Assembly: GCF_015101885.1 (NCBI RefSeq)
Contig: NZ_CP062941.1
Coordinates: forward strand, 3,968,001-4,032,000
DNA length: 64,000 nucleotides
Direction: 5' to 3'
Source: Massilia litorea
Lineage (GTDB): Bacteria > Pseudomonadota > Gammaproteobacteria > Burkholderiales > Burkholderiaceae_D
Shown here in pieces: positions 54,574 to 64,000 of the stretch (positions are counted from its first letter, which is position 1; each line of letters starts with the position of its first letter). A program made the translations under genes and the position numbers. Under the pieces are notes generated by a model. That model did no database searches and was not told where the DNA came from. It saw only the letters and a list, made by a program, of their open reading frames with translations.

Positions 54574-56982
54574 TCAGTGCTTGACGACGTCGCCCTGCCC
54601 GTCCGTTGCCGTCGCCGCTGGCGTGACCGGCACGGCCTGCACCTCGACGATGGCTTCCGGCTGGCGTTCCAGTGCGATTTCCAGCACCTTCTCGATCCAG
54701 CGAACAGGCACGATCTCGAGCTTGTTCTTGACGTTGTCCGGAATCTCGGCCAGGTCCTTCACGTTCTGCTCGGGGATCAGCACCGTCTTGATGCCGCCGC
54801 GATGCGCCGCCAGCAGCTTCTCCTTCAGGCCGCCGATCGGCAGCACTTCGCCGCGCAGCGTGATCTCGCCCGTCATCGCCACGTCGGCACGCACCGGAAT
54901 CCCGGTGAAGGCCGACACCAGCGCCGTCGTCATGCCGATACCGGCGGACGGACCGTCCTTCGGCGTCGCACCTTCCGGCACGTGGATGTGGATGTCGCTC
55001 TTTTCGAACGCTTCCGCCTTGATGCCGAAACGCTGGGCACGGCTACGAACCACCGTGCGCGCCGCTTCGATCGATTCCTTCATCACGTCGCCCAGGGTAC
55101 CGGTACGGATGATGCCGCCTTTACCAGGCACGTTCACGGCTTCGATCGTCAGCAGGTCGCCGCCGACTTCGGTCCAGGCCAGGCCGACCACCTGGCCAAC
55201 CTGGTTTTCCTTCTCGGCCACGCCGAAATCGTAGCGGCGCACGCCCAGGAACTTGTCCAGGTTCTTGCCGTTGACGATGACCGCCTTCTCGCTCTTTTTC
55301 AGGAGCAGCATCTTGACGACCTTGCGGCAGATCTTCGAGATTTCGCGCTCGAGCGAACGAACGCCGGCTTCGCGGGTGTAGTAGCGGATGATGTCGCGGA
55401 TTGCCGACTCTTCCACCTTGATTTCGCCGTCCTGCAGGCCATTCGCCTTGACCTGCTTCGGCAGCAGGTAACGCTGCGCGATGCTGGTCTTCTCGTCTTC
55501 GGTGTAACCCGACAGGCGGATGACTTCCATCCGGTCCAGCAGGGCCGGCGGGATGTTGAAGGAGTTCGAGGTCGCCACGAACATCACGTCCGACAGGTCG
55601 AAGTCGACTTCCAGGTAGTGGTCCGAGAAAGTGTGGTTCTGTTCCGGATCCAGCACCTCCAGCAGGGCCGACGACGGGTCGCCGCGGAAGTCCGCACCCA
55701 TCTTGTCGATCTCGTCGAGCAGGAAGAGCGGGTTACGGACGCCGACTTTCGCCAGCGACTGCAGCACCTTGCCCGGCATCGAGCCGATATAGGTACGGCG
55801 ATGGCCGCGGATCTCGGCTTCGTCGCGCACGCCGCCCAGGGCCATGCGCACGAACTTGCGGTTCGTGGCACGGGCGATCGACTGTCCGAGCGAGGTCTTG
55901 CCGACGCCTGGAGGGCCCACGAAGCACAGGATCGGGGCTTTCAGCTTGTCGACGCGCTGTTGCACTGCAAGATATTCCAGGATGCGTTCTTTAATCTTGT
56001 CGAGGCCATAGTGCTCGGCTTCCAGCACTTTCTCGGCGTTCGACAGGTCGTTGGTGACCTTCGACTTCTTCTTCCACGGCAGCGACACCAGGGTGTCGAT
56101 GTAGTTGCGCACGACGGTGGCTTCGGCCGACATCGGCGACATCAGCTTGAGCTTCTTGATCTCGGCGGTGGCCTTGTCGAGGGCCTCCTTCGGCATCTTG
56201 GCGGCGATGACTTTCTTCTCGAGCTCGTCGATGTCGGCGCCGTCTTCGCCTTCGCCCAGTTCCTTCTGGATGGCCTTGACCTGTTCGTTCAGGTAGTACT
56301 CGCGCTGCGACTTCTCCATCTGGCGCTTGACGCGGCCACGGATGCGCTTCTCGACCTGCAGGATGTCCAGTTCGCCTTCCAGCTGGCCGAGCAGGTGCTC
56401 GAGGCGCTTGGCGACGTTGAAGATCTCCAGGATCACCTGCTTCTGCTCGAGCTTGAGCGGCAGGTGCGCGGCGACGGTGTCGGCCAGGCGGCCGGCGTCG
56501 TCGATGCCTGCCAGGGATGCGAGGATCTCGGGCGGGATTTTCTTGTTCAGTTTTACGTACTGATCGAACTGCTGGACGATGGCACGGCGCATCGCCTCGA
56601 CTTCGGAATCGTCGCCGATTTCCGAACGCAGCGGGGTCAGCTCGGCGACGAAATGGGTCGGCGCATCGCTGATGTGATCGATCCGGGCACGCTGGGAGCC
56701 TTCGACCAGCACCTTCACGGTACCGTCGGGCAGTTTCAACATTTGCAGGATGTTCGCGACGCAGCCGATCTCGTAGATGTCCGCGGCGGAAGGTTCGTCC
56801 TTGGCAGCAGCCTTCTGGGCGGCGAGCATGATGCTCTTGCCCTGTTCCATCGCGGCTTCAAGCGCCTTGATCGACTTCGGGCGGCCAACGAACAGGGGTA
56901 TCACCATATGGGGAAATACGACCACGTCGCGCAACGGCAGCAGGGGCAGCGTCGTTTGCTCGGTTAATTTCGAAGTTGTCAT
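54574..56982 (-). CDS. lon: ATP-dependent protease Lon
   Basis: An 802-residue AAA+ protease that degrades misfolded and short-lived regulatory proteins in the cytoplasm. Order: N-terminal LON domain (about 10-200), coiled coil, AAA+ module with [13 protein letters not shown], Walker [11 protein letters not shown], and the serine-lysine protease domain with catalytic Ser in [11 protein letters not shown] and Lys in [15 protein letters not shown]. It follows clpX on the same strand behind a separate terminator. A heat-shock-type promoter may lie at 57011-57041. Confidence 0.98.
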   Translation of the reverse strand: MTTSKLTEQTTLPLLPLRDVVVFPHMVIPLFVGRPKSIKALEAAMEQGKSIMLAAQKAAAKDEPSAADIYEIGCVANILQMLKLPDGTVKVLVEGSQRARIDHISDAPTHFVAELTPLRSEIGDDSEVEAMRRAIVQQFDQYVKLNKKIPPEILASLAGIDDAGRLADTVAAHLPLKLEQKQVILEIFNVAKRLEHLLGQLEGELDILQVEKRIRGRVKRQMEKSQREYYLNEQVKAIQKELGEGEDGADIDELEKKVIAAKMPKEALDKATAEIKKLKLMSPMSAEATVVRNYIDTLVSLPWKKKSKVTNDLSNAEKVLEAEHYGLDKIKERILEYLAVQQRVDKLKAPILCFVGPPGVGKTSLGQSIARATNRKFVRMALGGVRDEAEIRGHRRTYIGSMPGKVLQSLAKVGVRNPLFLLDEIDKMGADFRGDPSSALLEVLDPEQNHTFSDHYLEVDFDLSDVMFVATSNSFNIPPALLDRMEVIRLSGYTEDEKTSIAQRYLLPKQVKANGLQDGEIKVEESAIRDIIRYYTREAGVRSLEREISKICRKVVKMLLLKKSEKAVIVNGKNLDKFLGVRRYDFGVAEKENQVGQVVGLAWTEVGGDLLTIEAVNVPGKGGIIRTGTLGDVMKESIEAARTVVRSRAQRFGIKAEAFEKSDIHIHVPEGATPKDGPSAGIGMTTALVSAFTGIPVRADVAMTGEITLRGEVLPIGGLKEKLLAAHRGGIKTVLIPEQNVKDLAEIPDNVKNKLEIVPVRWIEKVLEIALERQPEAIVEVQAVPVTPAATATDGQGDVVKH

Positions 56983-57010
56983 GGTATACCTTATAAAAAG
57001 CGTGTAACGG

Positions 57011-57041
57011 ATGTTGGGCGCACACGGTGAAAACTCAAGAC
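57011..57041 (-). promoter_or_regulatory. Candidate sigma-32 promoter of lon
   Basis: On the minus strand TCTTGAG, about 14-15 bases, then GCCCAACAT; this partly matches the CTTGAA / CCCCATNT heat-shock consensus and is about 30-60 bases before the lon start. Lon is a known heat-shock gene in related bacteria. Confidence 0.4.
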
Positions 57042-57125
57042 CGTCCCAAAATAATTTCTATGAATAAAAAAACATATTCGCGAAATGCAATCTGGACGTT
57101 CCAATAAAATCCCGATTTGAAATGA

Positions 57126-57163
57126 AAAAGCCACTACGTGACGGTCGGTCACGAGTGGCTTTT
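57126..57163 (-). terminator. Intrinsic terminator of clpX
   Basis: Long stem GAAAAGCCACT-CGTGAC / GTCACG-A-AGTGGCTTTTT with one bulged base and a T tract on the minus strand, between clpX and lon. Confidence 0.88.
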
Positions 57164-57252
57164 CGATTGAAGCCGGATGCTTTTATTGAGGTAAATTGTA
57201 CCGCCAAGCTCCCAGCGCACAAGTGGTTTTGTGGTTTCCGCGCGGATATTTT

Positions 57253-58521
57253 TTAATTTTCTCCGGACGCCTTTGCAGTTTCGCTATAAATCAGCAGCGG
57301 CTTGGCACCGTTCGTGATCGTATTTTCATCAACCACGACTTTCACCACGTTTTGCTGATTCGGCAATTCGTACATGACGTCGAGCAGTGCGTGTTCCAGG
57401 ATCGAACGCAGGCCGCGGGCACCGGTCTTGCGTGCCAATGCTTTTTTCGCAATTGCGTGCAATGCCGCCGGACGGATTTCCAGTTCGGCGCCTTCCATTT
57501 CCAGCAATTTCGAATACTGCTTGATGAGCGCATTCTTCGGCTCGATCAGGATCTGGATCAGCGCTTCTTCCGTCAATTCGTTCAGCGTAGCTACGACAGG
57601 CAGACGGCCGACAAGTTCCGGAATCAGGCCGAACTTGATCAGATCCTCCGGCTCGGCTTCCATCATGATTTCGCTGTTCGAACGCTGGGTGGCGCTCTTG
57701 ACGCTGGCTGCGAAACCGATCCCGCCCTTTTCCGAACGGTTCTGCACGATCTTGGCCAGGCCGTCGAAGGCGCCGCCGCAGATGAACATGATGTTGGTCG
57801 TGTCGATCTGGACGAAGTCCTGGTTCGGATGCTTGCGCCCGCCCTGCGGCGGTACCGAGGCCATCGTGCCCTCGATCAGTTTCAGCAAGGCTTGCTGGAC
57901 GCCCTCGCCCGACACATCACGCGTGATCGAAGGATTGTCCGATTTACGCGAAATCTTGTCGATCTCGTCGATGTAGACGATGCCGCGCTGGGCCTTTTCG
58001 ACTTCGTAGTTACAGCTCTGCAGCAGCTTCTGGATGATGTTCTCGACGTCTTCGCCCACATAGCCCGCTTCGGTCAGCGTGGTCGCGTCGGCGATGACGA
58101 AAGGCACATTCAGCATGCGTGCCAGGGTCTGCGCCAGCAGGGTCTTGCCGGAGCCGGTCGGACCGACGAGCAGGATGTTGCTCTTGGCCAGCTCGACGTC
58201 ATCCTTCTTGCCCAGGTGCTTGAGGCGCTTGTAGTGGTTGTACACAGCGACGGACAGGATGCGCTTCGCTGTCTGCTGGCCGATCACATATTGATCGAGC
58301 AGTTCGGCGATTTCGTGCGGCGTCGGCAAATCGGACTTGGCGCCCGCCACCGATTCCACATTCGATGTCTCGTCGCGGATGATGTCGTTGCACAGGTCGA
58401 TGCACTCGTCGCAGATAAAGACGGATGGTCCCGCGATGAGCTTTTTGACCTCGTGCTGGCTCTTGCCGCAGAACGAGCAGTACAGGAGCTTTTCGCCGCT
58501 GGAGGATTTTTTGTCAGACAT
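57253..58521 (-). CDS. clpX: ATP-dependent Clp protease ATP-binding subunit ClpX
   Basis: A 422-residue hexameric AAA+ unfoldase that feeds ClpP. The zinc-binding domain has Cys15, Cys18, Cys37 and Cys40. Walker A GPTGSGKT, pore loop GYVGED, Walker [10 protein letters not shown] and the IGF-type ClpP-docking loop (KGGIGFAAS) are present. It follows clpP in the usual order but with its own spacer that holds a terminator. Confidence 0.98.
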   Translation of the reverse strand: MSDKKSSSGEKLLYCSFCGKSQHEVKKLIAGPSVFICDECIDLCNDIIRDETSNVESVAGAKSDLPTPHEIAELLDQYVIGQQTAKRILSVAVYNHYKRLKHLGKKDDVELAKSNILLVGPTGSGKTLLAQTLARMLNVPFVIADATTLTEAGYVGEDVENIIQKLLQSCNYEVEKAQRGIVYIDEIDKISRKSDNPSITRDVSGEGVQQALLKLIEGTMASVPPQGGRKHPNQDFVQIDTTNIMFICGGAFDGLAKIVQNRSEKGGIGFAASVKSATQRSNSEIMMEAEPEDLIKFGLIPELVGRLPVVATLNELTEEALIQILIEPKNALIKQYSKLLEMEGAELEIRPAALHAIAKKALARKTGARGLRSILEHALLDVMYELPNQQNVVKVVVDENTITNGAKPLLIYSETAKASGEN

Positions 58522-58615
58522 GGGGGGCAGGTCTCAAGTGAAGTACTGGAAATATAACGCGCTTGCGGTGCACGCGACAATGCATGCGCACACCGCCATG
58601 CTACCCGAAATAAAA

Positions 58616-58657
58616 AACAAACGCCCGAACGTGTTGGCGCCCGGGCGTTTTTTAAGC
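58616..58657. terminator. Intrinsic terminator between clpP and clpX
   Basis: Stem AACGCCCG / CGGGCGTT with T runs on both sides; on the minus strand it would end clpP transcripts, leaving clpX to read-through or its own promoter. Confidence 0.85.
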
Positions 58658-58699
58658 AACACCTTGTGTCGGCTCAAGCGCGATTCAGGTGCGCTCAGT

Positions 58700-59317
58700 T
58701 CACGTTCGGTTGGTGAGCACCTTGTCGATCAGGCCATAATCCACCGACTCTTCCGCCGACATGAAGCGGTCGCGGTCGGTGTCCTTGTGGATCTGCTCGA
58801 CGCTCTGGCCGGTGTTCTCGGCCATGATGCGTGCCAGGCGCTCGCGCAGGTAGAGTATTTCCTTGGCCTGGATTTCGATGTCCGAAGCCATGCCCTGCGA
58901 TCCGCCGGACGGCTGGTGGATCATGACGCGCGAGTTCGGCAGCGAGAAGCGCTTGCCCTTGGCGCCGGCGGCCAGCAGGAAGGCGCCCATCGAGGCAGCC
59001 AGGCCGGTGCACAGCGTCGAAACGTCGGGCTTGATGAAGTTCATCGTGTCGAAGATCGCCAGACCGGCCGAAACCGATCCGCCAGGCGAGTTAATGTAGA
59101 GCGAGATGTCCTTGTCGGGATTCTCGCTCTCCAGGAACAGCATCTGGGCGACGATCAGATTGGCCATCTGATCGTTGACAGGACCGACCAGGAAAATCAC
59201 GCGCTCCTTGAGCAGACGCGAGTAAATGTCGTACGCGCGTTCGCCGCGGCCGCTTTGCTCAACTACCATCGGCACGAGGCCGAGTGCTTGGGTGTCCAAT
59301 GCCGGATTACGGTTCAT
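58700..59317 (-). CDS. clpP: ATP-dependent Clp protease proteolytic subunit ClpP
   Basis: A 205-residue serine peptidase forming the tetradecameric chamber. Catalytic triad: Ser109 in GLAASMGAF, His134 in MIHQPSGG and Asp in the C-terminal [10 protein letters not shown] region. The N-terminal axial loop residues precede [30 protein letters not shown] lies upstream. It follows tig by about 50 bases. Confidence 0.98.
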   Translation of the reverse strand: MNRNPALDTQALGLVPMVVEQSGRGERAYDIYSRLLKERVIFLVGPVNDQMANLIVAQMLFLESENPDKDISLYINSPGGSVSAGLAIFDTMNFIKPDVSTLCTGLAASMGAFLLAAGAKGKRFSLPNSRVMIHQPSGGSQGMASDIEIQAKEILYLRERLARIMAENTGQSVEQIHKDTDRDRFMSAEESVDYGLIDKVLTNRT

Positions 59318-59367
59318 ACCTGTCTCGTTCCTTGTAAGTAGGGCAAACTCGAAGACTAAGCCTGCGC

Positions 59368-60708
59368 TCAGCCTTGTGGGTTGCTGCCCATCAATTCATC
59401 GAAAGCGACGGCCTTGGTGCTGACCTTCGCCTTGCCAAGCACATAGTTAACGACGTTTTCTTCCAAAACAAGGCTTTCCACTTCACCAAGGCGGCGACGA
59501 TCGCTGTAGTAGTACTTGAGGACTTCTTTCGGGTCTTCGTAGCTCTGTGCGAAATCTTCGATCTGGGCCTTCACCTGCTCTTGCGTTGCCTGCAGGCTGT
59601 TGTCAGCGACCAGTTGCGACAGGATCAGGCCCAGGCGCACGCGGCGCTCGGCCTTTTCGGCGAACAGTTCGGTCGGGAACGGCATGCTCTTGACGTCCAT
59701 GCCGCGCTGGGCCATGTCCTGGCGGGTCTGCTCGGCCAGGCGCTCGGAGTCCTGCTGGATCATCACGGTCGGCACGTCCATCTCGGTCACTTTGACCAGG
59801 GCGTCCATCACGGCTTCCTTGTTGCGGGCCTTGACGCGGGCGTTGACTTCACGCTCGAGGTTGGTCTTGATGTCGGCGCGCATCTTTTCGATCGAACCGT
59901 CTTCGATGCCCAGCGACTTGGCAAACTCTTCATCGACTTGCGGCAGGTGCGCCCACTCCAGCTTCTTCAGCGTGATGGTGAACTCGGCGGTCTTGCCGGC
60001 CACGTCGGCACCGTGGTAGTCCGCAGGGAAAGCCAGCGGGAAGGTCTTGCTTTCGCCGACTTTCAGGCCGACGGTGGCGGCTTCGAATTCCGGCAGCATG
60101 CGGCCTTCGCCGAGCACGAAGGCGTAGTCTTCAGCCTTGCCGCCTGGGAATTCCACGCCGTCGATCACGCCGACGAAGTCGACGGTCACGCGGTCGCCAT
60201 TGGCTGCGACCGGCTCGCCGCCGTCGCCGTGCTCGCCTGCCTCACCCTTGGTGTGGTAGTGCACGCGCTGCTTGCGCAGGATGTCGATGGTCTTGTCGAT
60301 CTCGGCGTCCGAGACCTCGGCCTTGACGGTCTCGACTTCAATCGCGGACAGGTCGCCGATGACGACTTCCGGGAACACTTCGAAGGTCGCGTCGAAAGCC
60401 AGCATGCCTTCCGGTGCGTCTTCCTTCGGCTCGATCTTCGGGAAACCGGCAACGCGCAGCTGGTTCTCGTTGGCGGCTTCGTTGAAAGCGCGGCCGACGC
60501 GGTCGTTCAGCACGTCCGATTCGATCTGGTAGCCATACTGGGCTGCGACCATTTTCAGAGGCACTTTGCCAGGACGGAAACCAGGAGCCTTGGCGGTCTT
60601 GGCCTGCTTCTTGAGGCGTTTTTCAACTTCCGAACGGACATCGCTCAGCGGAAAAGTGATCGTCAGGCGACGCTCGAGTTTATCCAGGGTTTCGACTGCA
60701 GTTGCCAT
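59368..60708 (-). CDS. tig: Trigger factor
   Basis: A 446-residue ribosome-bound chaperone. The ribosome-binding signature FRPGKVP is at about residues 43-49 ([12 protein letters not shown]), an FKBP-type isomerase domain lies at about 165-250, and a helical C-terminal chaperone body follows. A tRNA-Leu gene ends only 31 bases before the ATG in the same direction, so the tig leader begins at or within a tRNA precursor. Confidence 0.98.
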   Translation of the reverse strand: MATAVETLDKLERRLTITFPLSDVRSEVEKRLKKQAKTAKAPGFRPGKVPLKMVAAQYGYQIESDVLNDRVGRAFNEAANENQLRVAGFPKIEPKEDAPEGMLAFDATFEVFPEVVIGDLSAIEVETVKAEVSDAEIDKTIDILRKQRVHYHTKGEAGEHGDGGEPVAANGDRVTVDFVGVIDGVEFPGGKAEDYAFVLGEGRMLPEFEAATVGLKVGESKTFPLAFPADYHGADVAGKTAEFTITLKKLEWAHLPQVDEEFAKSLGIEDGSIEKMRADIKTNLEREVNARVKARNKEAVMDALVKVTEMDVPTVMIQQDSERLAEQTRQDMAQRGMDVKSMPFPTELFAEKAERRVRLGLILSQLVADNSLQATQEQVKAQIEDFAQSYEDPKEVLKYYYSDRRRLGEVESLVLEENVVNYVLGKAKVSTKAVAFDELMGSNPQG

Positions 60709-60739
60709 CGTAAAAATCGTCCAAAAAAATAATTATTCG

Positions 60740-60826
60740 TGGTGCGAGGAGGGGGACTCGAACCCCCACACCATTGCTGGCGTCAGGACCTAAACCTGGT
60801 GCGTCTACCAATTTCGCCATCCTCGC
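60740..60826 (-). tRNA. tRNA-Leu (TAG)
   Basis: An 87-nt class II tRNA on the minus strand: acceptor GCGAGGA / TCCTCGC, anticodon loop TTTAGGT with TAG, long variable arm, T-loop GGTTCGAGTCC, discriminator A and encoded CCA. It lies immediately upstream of tig. Confidence 0.97.
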
Positions 60827-60961
60827 GCAGGATTGCATACTGCCACATAAACAAAGGGCGCCCGACAGTAAATCCGGCCGCCCTTGCACTCCATTGTCTA
60901 TGGGCTACAACTTCAACCCGGTATTTTACTGGATTTTCTGACACCATAGGAGTGAATTTTC

Positions 60962-60994
60962 ATGGAGTGCGGGGCGTATCGGCGCCCTTTATAA
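60962..60994 (+). other. Possible leader peptide ORF ahead of hpnC
   Basis: A ten-codon frame MECGAYRRPL with AGGAG about nine bases before its ATG. It ends inside a perfect TATAAT. It could be a leader or chance. Confidence 0.25.
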
Positions 60995-60995
60995 T
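60990..60995 (+). promoter_or_regulatory. Candidate -10 element of hpnC
   Basis: A perfect TATAAT 46 bases before the hpnC ATG; no good -35 box is at the normal distance. Confidence 0.4.
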
Positions 60996-61040
60996 GTAGC
61001 GCTCACTTACTGCGGATGACTTGCCGGTCATTTGAACTGC

Positions 61041-61856
61041 ATGGCCGTCGATCATTACGAAAACTTCCCCGTCGCCTCCATCCTGCTGCCGCGCCGCCTG
61101 GTGCCGGCCGTCGAAGCCATCTATGCCTTCGCGCGCGGGGCGGACGACGTCGCCGACGAGGGCGACGCCCTGCCCGCCGAGCGACTCACGGGCTTGGCGG
61201 AATACGAAGCCGCACTCGACGAGATCGCCGCCGGACGCATGCCCGCACACCCCATGTTCGCCCGGCTGGCCACGGTCGTCGCCGAATACGCGCTGCCGCT
61301 ACAGCCCCTGCGCGACCTGCTGTCCGCCTTCCGCCAGGACGTGGTCACCACGCGTTACCCGGATTACGCGCTTCTCCTCGACTATTGCCGGCGCTCTGCC
61401 GATCCGGTCGGACGCCTGATGCTGGCCCTGTATGGCGTCGGCGGCGAGCAGAACCTGGTCCAGGCCGACGCCATCTGCACCGCCCTGCAGCTGATCAACT
61501 TCTGGCAGGACGTCGGCATCGATATCGGCAAGGGCCGGATCTACCTGCCGCTGGAAGACCTGCAGCGCTTCGGCGTAGGCGAAGCCGATATCGCGGCGCA
61601 GGCGGATACCCCGGCCTGGCGCAGGCTGATGGCCTTCGAAGTCGCGCGGGCCCGTTCCTTGATGCTGTCGGGCGCCCCGCTGGCGACCCGGCTGCCGGGC
61701 CGCATCGGCTGGGAGCTGCGCCTCGTGATCCAGGGCGGGCTGCGCATCCTCGAATGCATCGAGGCCGCCGGCTACGACGTCTTCCGCCGCCGGCCGCAGC
61801 TGGGCAAGAAGGATTACGTGATCATGGGCTGGCGCGCCCTGCGAATGTCAGCATAA
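61041..61856 (+). CDS. hpnC: Hydroxysqualene synthase HpnC
   Basis: A 271-residue trans-isoprenyl synthase-fold enzyme converting presqualene diphosphate to hydroxysqualene. YAFARGADDVADEGD is the first Asp-rich motif and INFWQDVGIDIGKGRIYLP the second. It is the first of three genes for squalene formation from farnesyl diphosphate. ATG at 61041 is chosen over an upstream TTG at 61032. hpnD starts 78 bases after the stop. Confidence 0.94.
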   Translation: MAVDHYENFPVASILLPRRLVPAVEAIYAFARGADDVADEGDALPAERLTGLAEYEAALDEIAAGRMPAHPMFARLATVVAEYALPLQPLRDLLSAFRQDVVTTRYPDYALLLDYCRRSADPVGRLMLALYGVGGEQNLVQADAICTALQLINFWQDVGIDIGKGRIYLPLEDLQRFGVGEADIAAQADTPAWRRLMAFEVARARSLMLSGAPLATRLPGRIGWELRLVIQGGLRILECIEAAGYDVFRRRPQLGKKDYVIMGWRALRMSA

Positions 61857-61934
61857 TTGCCTTCGATCGGACCCAGCCGCACCCGGCATCGGCTAAGATA
61901 ACGGATTCGCATCACCCAACCTTGCCTTTTTTAC

Positions 61935-62768
61935 ATGTCTCCTGACGAATACTGCCAGCAAAAGACTGTCCAGAGCGGTTCCAGCTTCTATTACAGCTTC
62001 CTGTTCCTCGCCCCCGAGCGCCGCCGTGCGATCACGGCCCTGTACGCGTTCTGCCGCGAGGTGGACGATACCGTCGACGAAGCGACCGACGCTTCGCTGG
62101 CCCGCATCAAGCTGGCCTGGTGGCGCACCGAGGTGTCGACCATGTACAAGGGCACGCCGACCCACCCGGTCACGCAGGCCCTGAAGCCGCACCTCGCGGT
62201 CTACCACCTGGAAGAGCAGCACCTGCAGGCGATCATCGACGGCATGGAGATGGACCTCGACCAGAGCCGCTATCTCGACTACCCGGGCCTGCGCAAGTAT
62301 TGCTGGCATGTGGCCGGCGTGGTCGGCATCCTCTCGGCCAGCATCTTCGGCTATACCAATCCGCAGACCCTGCAGTACGCCGAGAAGCTCGGGCTGGCCT
62401 TCCAGCTGACGAACATCATCCGCGACGTCGGCGACGATGCGCGCCGCGGCCGCATCTACCTGCCCGTCAACGAGCTGCAGCAGTTCGGCGTCACGGCGGC
62501 CGACCTGCTGGGCGCCCGCCACAGCGACAAGTTCGAGGCGCTGATGAAGTTCCAGACCGAGCGCGCCCAGGCGATGTACGACGAGGCGCTGGCGCTCCTG
62601 CCGAAGGAAGACCGGCGCGCCCAGCGTCCCGGCCTGATGATGGCGGCGATCTACCGCACCCTGCTGGATGAGATCGCGCGCGACAACTTCCACGTCCTGA
62701 ACCAGCGCATCTCGCTCACGCCGCTGCGCAAGCTCTGGCTGGCGTGGAAGACCTATGTCCGCAACTGA
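61935..62768 (+). CDS. hpnD: Presqualene diphosphate synthase HpnD
   Basis: A 277-residue enzyme joining two farnesyl diphosphates to presqualene diphosphate. Motifs: YAFCREVDDTVDEATD and QLTNIIRDVGDDARRGRIYLP. SGSSFYYSFLFL near the start is typical. It precedes hpnE, whose ATG lies 14 bases inside the hpnD end, so translation is coupled. Confidence 0.96.
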   Translation: MSPDEYCQQKTVQSGSSFYYSFLFLAPERRRAITALYAFCREVDDTVDEATDASLARIKLAWWRTEVSTMYKGTPTHPVTQALKPHLAVYHLEEQHLQAIIDGMEMDLDQSRYLDYPGLRKYCWHVAGVVGILSASIFGYTNPQTLQYAEKLGLAFQLTNIIRDVGDDARRGRIYLPVNELQQFGVTAADLLGARHSDKFEALMKFQTERAQAMYDEALALLPKEDRRAQRPGLMMAAIYRTLLDEIARDNFHVLNQRISLTPLRKLWLAWKTYVRN

Positions 62769-64000
62769 TGGGAAGGCTGCCGGCGCGGTCGCCGTCGTCG
62801 GCGGCGGCTGGGCCGGTTGCGCCGCGGCGGTCGAACTGGCGCGGCGCGGCCGGCACGTCACCCTGTTCGAAGCGGCGCGCACCCTTGGCGGACGCGCGCG
62901 CGCCATCGAGCTCGATGGCCGCCTGCTGGACAATGGCCAGCATATCCTGCTCGGCGCCTACAAGGACACCCTGACACTGTTGAAGCGGGTCGGCGTCGAC
63001 CCGGCCAGGGCATTTTTACGCCTGCCCCTCCAGATGCGCTATCCCGCAGGCAGCGGCGGCATGGATTTCGTCGCCCCTCGCCTGCCCGCGCCCTGGCACA
63101 TGATCGTCGCCCTGGTACGCGCCGGCGGCCTGGCGCGCGAGGACAAGCTGGCGCTGGCGCGCTTTTCCACCGCCGCGCGCTGGATGGGCTGGCGCCTCGA
63201 CCAGGACGTGAGCGTCAGCGTACTACTGGAACGTTTCGGCCAGACCGCCCGCCTGAACCGCCTGATGTGGCATCCACTCTGCCTGGCGGCCCTGAACACG
63301 GCGCCGGAACGGGCATCAAGCAACGTCTTCCTTGCCGTGCTGCGCGACAGCCTGGGCGCGAAGCGGGCGGCCTCCGACATGCTGGTCCCGCGCCTGGAAT
63401 TGAGCGCCCTGTTTCCGCAGGCCGCCGCGCGTTACCTCGAAGCGAAGGGCGGCACCGTGCACCTCGGCGCCAAGGTCGACACGCTGGAGCACAGCGCCGG
63501 CGGCTGGCAGCTGCAGGCCAGCGGCCAGGCGCTCGGCGGTGACTGGAGCGGACGTTTCGACGCCGTCGTGCTGGCCACGCCCGCTGCGCAGTCGGGCGCC
63601 CTGCTCGCTTCCTTTCCGGAGACGGCCGGCCTGGCCGCCCAGCTGGGCGCCTTCGAATACGAGCCGATCGCCACCTGCTACCTGCAATACGACCGCGGGC
63701 TACGCCTGCCGCTGCCCGTCTGCGCCCTGCTCGACGATCCGGAACACGAACGCTTCGGCCAGTTCGTGTTCGACCGGGGCCAGCTCGACACCGACCAGGG
63801 CGGCCTGCTGGCAGTGGTCATTAGTGCCGCCGGCGCGGCCGCCGAGTACAGGCAGGACAGCCTGGCCCGCGCCGTCGCGGCGCAACTGGACGCGGCCTTC
63901 CCGGCGCTGGGCCTGGGAAGCCCGCAGTGGTCGCGCGTGATCACCGAAAAACGCGCCACCTTCGCCTGCACCCCGGAGCTGGCGCGTCCGGCGAACGCCA
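62755..64000 (+). CDS. hpnE: Hydroxysqualene dehydroxylase HpnE (partial, runs off the window)
   Basis: An FAD-dependent amine-oxidase-fold enzyme that reduces hydroxysqualene to squalene. From ATG 62755 the frame is open for 415 codons to the end of the window. It begins with the dinucleotide motif VAVVGGGWAGCAAAVELARRG and GGRARAIE. LDNGQHILLGAYKDTL is typical of HpnE. GGAAG precedes the ATG inside hpnD. Squalene here would feed hopanoids or related sterols; no squalene cyclase gene is in view. Confidence 0.93.
   Translation, partial: MSATDGKAAGAVAVVGGGWAGCAAAVELARRGRHVTLFEAARTLGGRARAIELDGRLLDNGQHILLGAYKDTLTLLKRVGVDPARAFLRLPLQMRYPAGSGGMDFVAPRLPAPWHMIVALVRAGGLAREDKLALARFSTAARWMGWRLDQDVSVSVLLERFGQTARLNRLMWHPLCLAALNTAPERASSNVFLAVLRDSLGAKRAASDMLVPRLELSALFPQAAARYLEAKGGTVHLGAKVDTLEHSAGGWQLQASGQALGGDWSGRFDAVVLATPAAQSGALLASFPETAGLAAQLGAFEYEPIATCYLQYDRGLRLPLPVCALLDDPEHERFGQFVFDRGQLDTDQGGLLAVVISAAGAAAEYRQDSLARAVAAQLDAAFPALGLGSPQWSRVITEKRATFACTPELARPANA

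Noticed and set aside
57126..57163. Possible regulatory RNA between clpX and lon
   Set aside because: The hairpin has a T tract on the minus strand and is explained as the clpX terminator.

Overview
The window looks like a chromosomal segment of a high-GC betaproteobacterium of the Oxalobacteraceae, most likely Massilia or a close relative. This is inferred from gene order and protein style (the ygfZ/mltG/tmk/holB/pilZ/tatD block, DUF4936 beside ygfZ, tig-clpP-clpX-lon-hupB-tRNA-Asp-ppiD, and hpnCDE); no database search was possible. I see no prophage, plasmid backbone, CRISPR array or rRNA operon.

Layout. 1-1.1 kb: an old yellow enzyme. 1.2-2.9 kb: a gene-poor stretch with one doubtful or damaged ORF and two orphan palindromes. 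2.9-10.5 kb: a GST, a PAS-PAS-GGDEF-EAL protein, UspA, an atypical tyrosine recombinase, an LpxO-like hydroxylase, two small proteins and a PRMT-like methyltransferase. 10.6-18 kb: housekeeping genes on both sides of a divergent promoter. On the minus strand are mltG-tmk-holB-pilZ-GNAT-tatD-ankyrin; on the plus strand are ygfZ-DUF4936-NRDE. 18-32.8 kb: fatty-acid and acyl-CoA metabolism, with a thiolase-Dabb-SDR-SDR operon, a fadB-type enzyme and an acyl-CoA ligase. Interspersed are an MHS transporter, an MFS/SufR-like regulator pair, an archaeo-eukaryotic-primase-like small protein and a MEDS plus GGDEF-EAL signalling pair. 33-37.6 kb: selO, msrB, yciB, bolA and two tandem parvulins. 37.9-51.5 kb: purL, a receiver-TPR protein, a fused 5-oxoprolinase, nnr, a YbbA-like ATPase divergent from tesA, and mnmH. 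51.6-60.8 kb: the proteostasis cluster tig-clpP-clpX-lon-hupB-ppiD with tRNA-Leu and two tRNA-Asp. 61-64 kb: squalene genes hpnC, hpnD and hpnE, the last cut by the window edge.

The most notable signals are small non-coding ones. The first is a 96-bp MITE-like element with 23-bp inverted ends and a perfect 8-bp target duplication, sitting on the fadB terminator. The second is a dispersed GTAGGGTGGGC / CCCACGCG palindromic repeat at seven sites, whose ends supply the stop codons of three genes. The third is an ACGACCGT half-palindrome shared by the upstream regions of the thiolase, fadB and acyl-CoA ligase genes, suggesting one regulator of beta-oxidation. I found no clearly new multi-gene defence or biosynthetic system. 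The nearest candidates are the primase-like protein and the adjoining MEDS/GGDEF-EAL pair.
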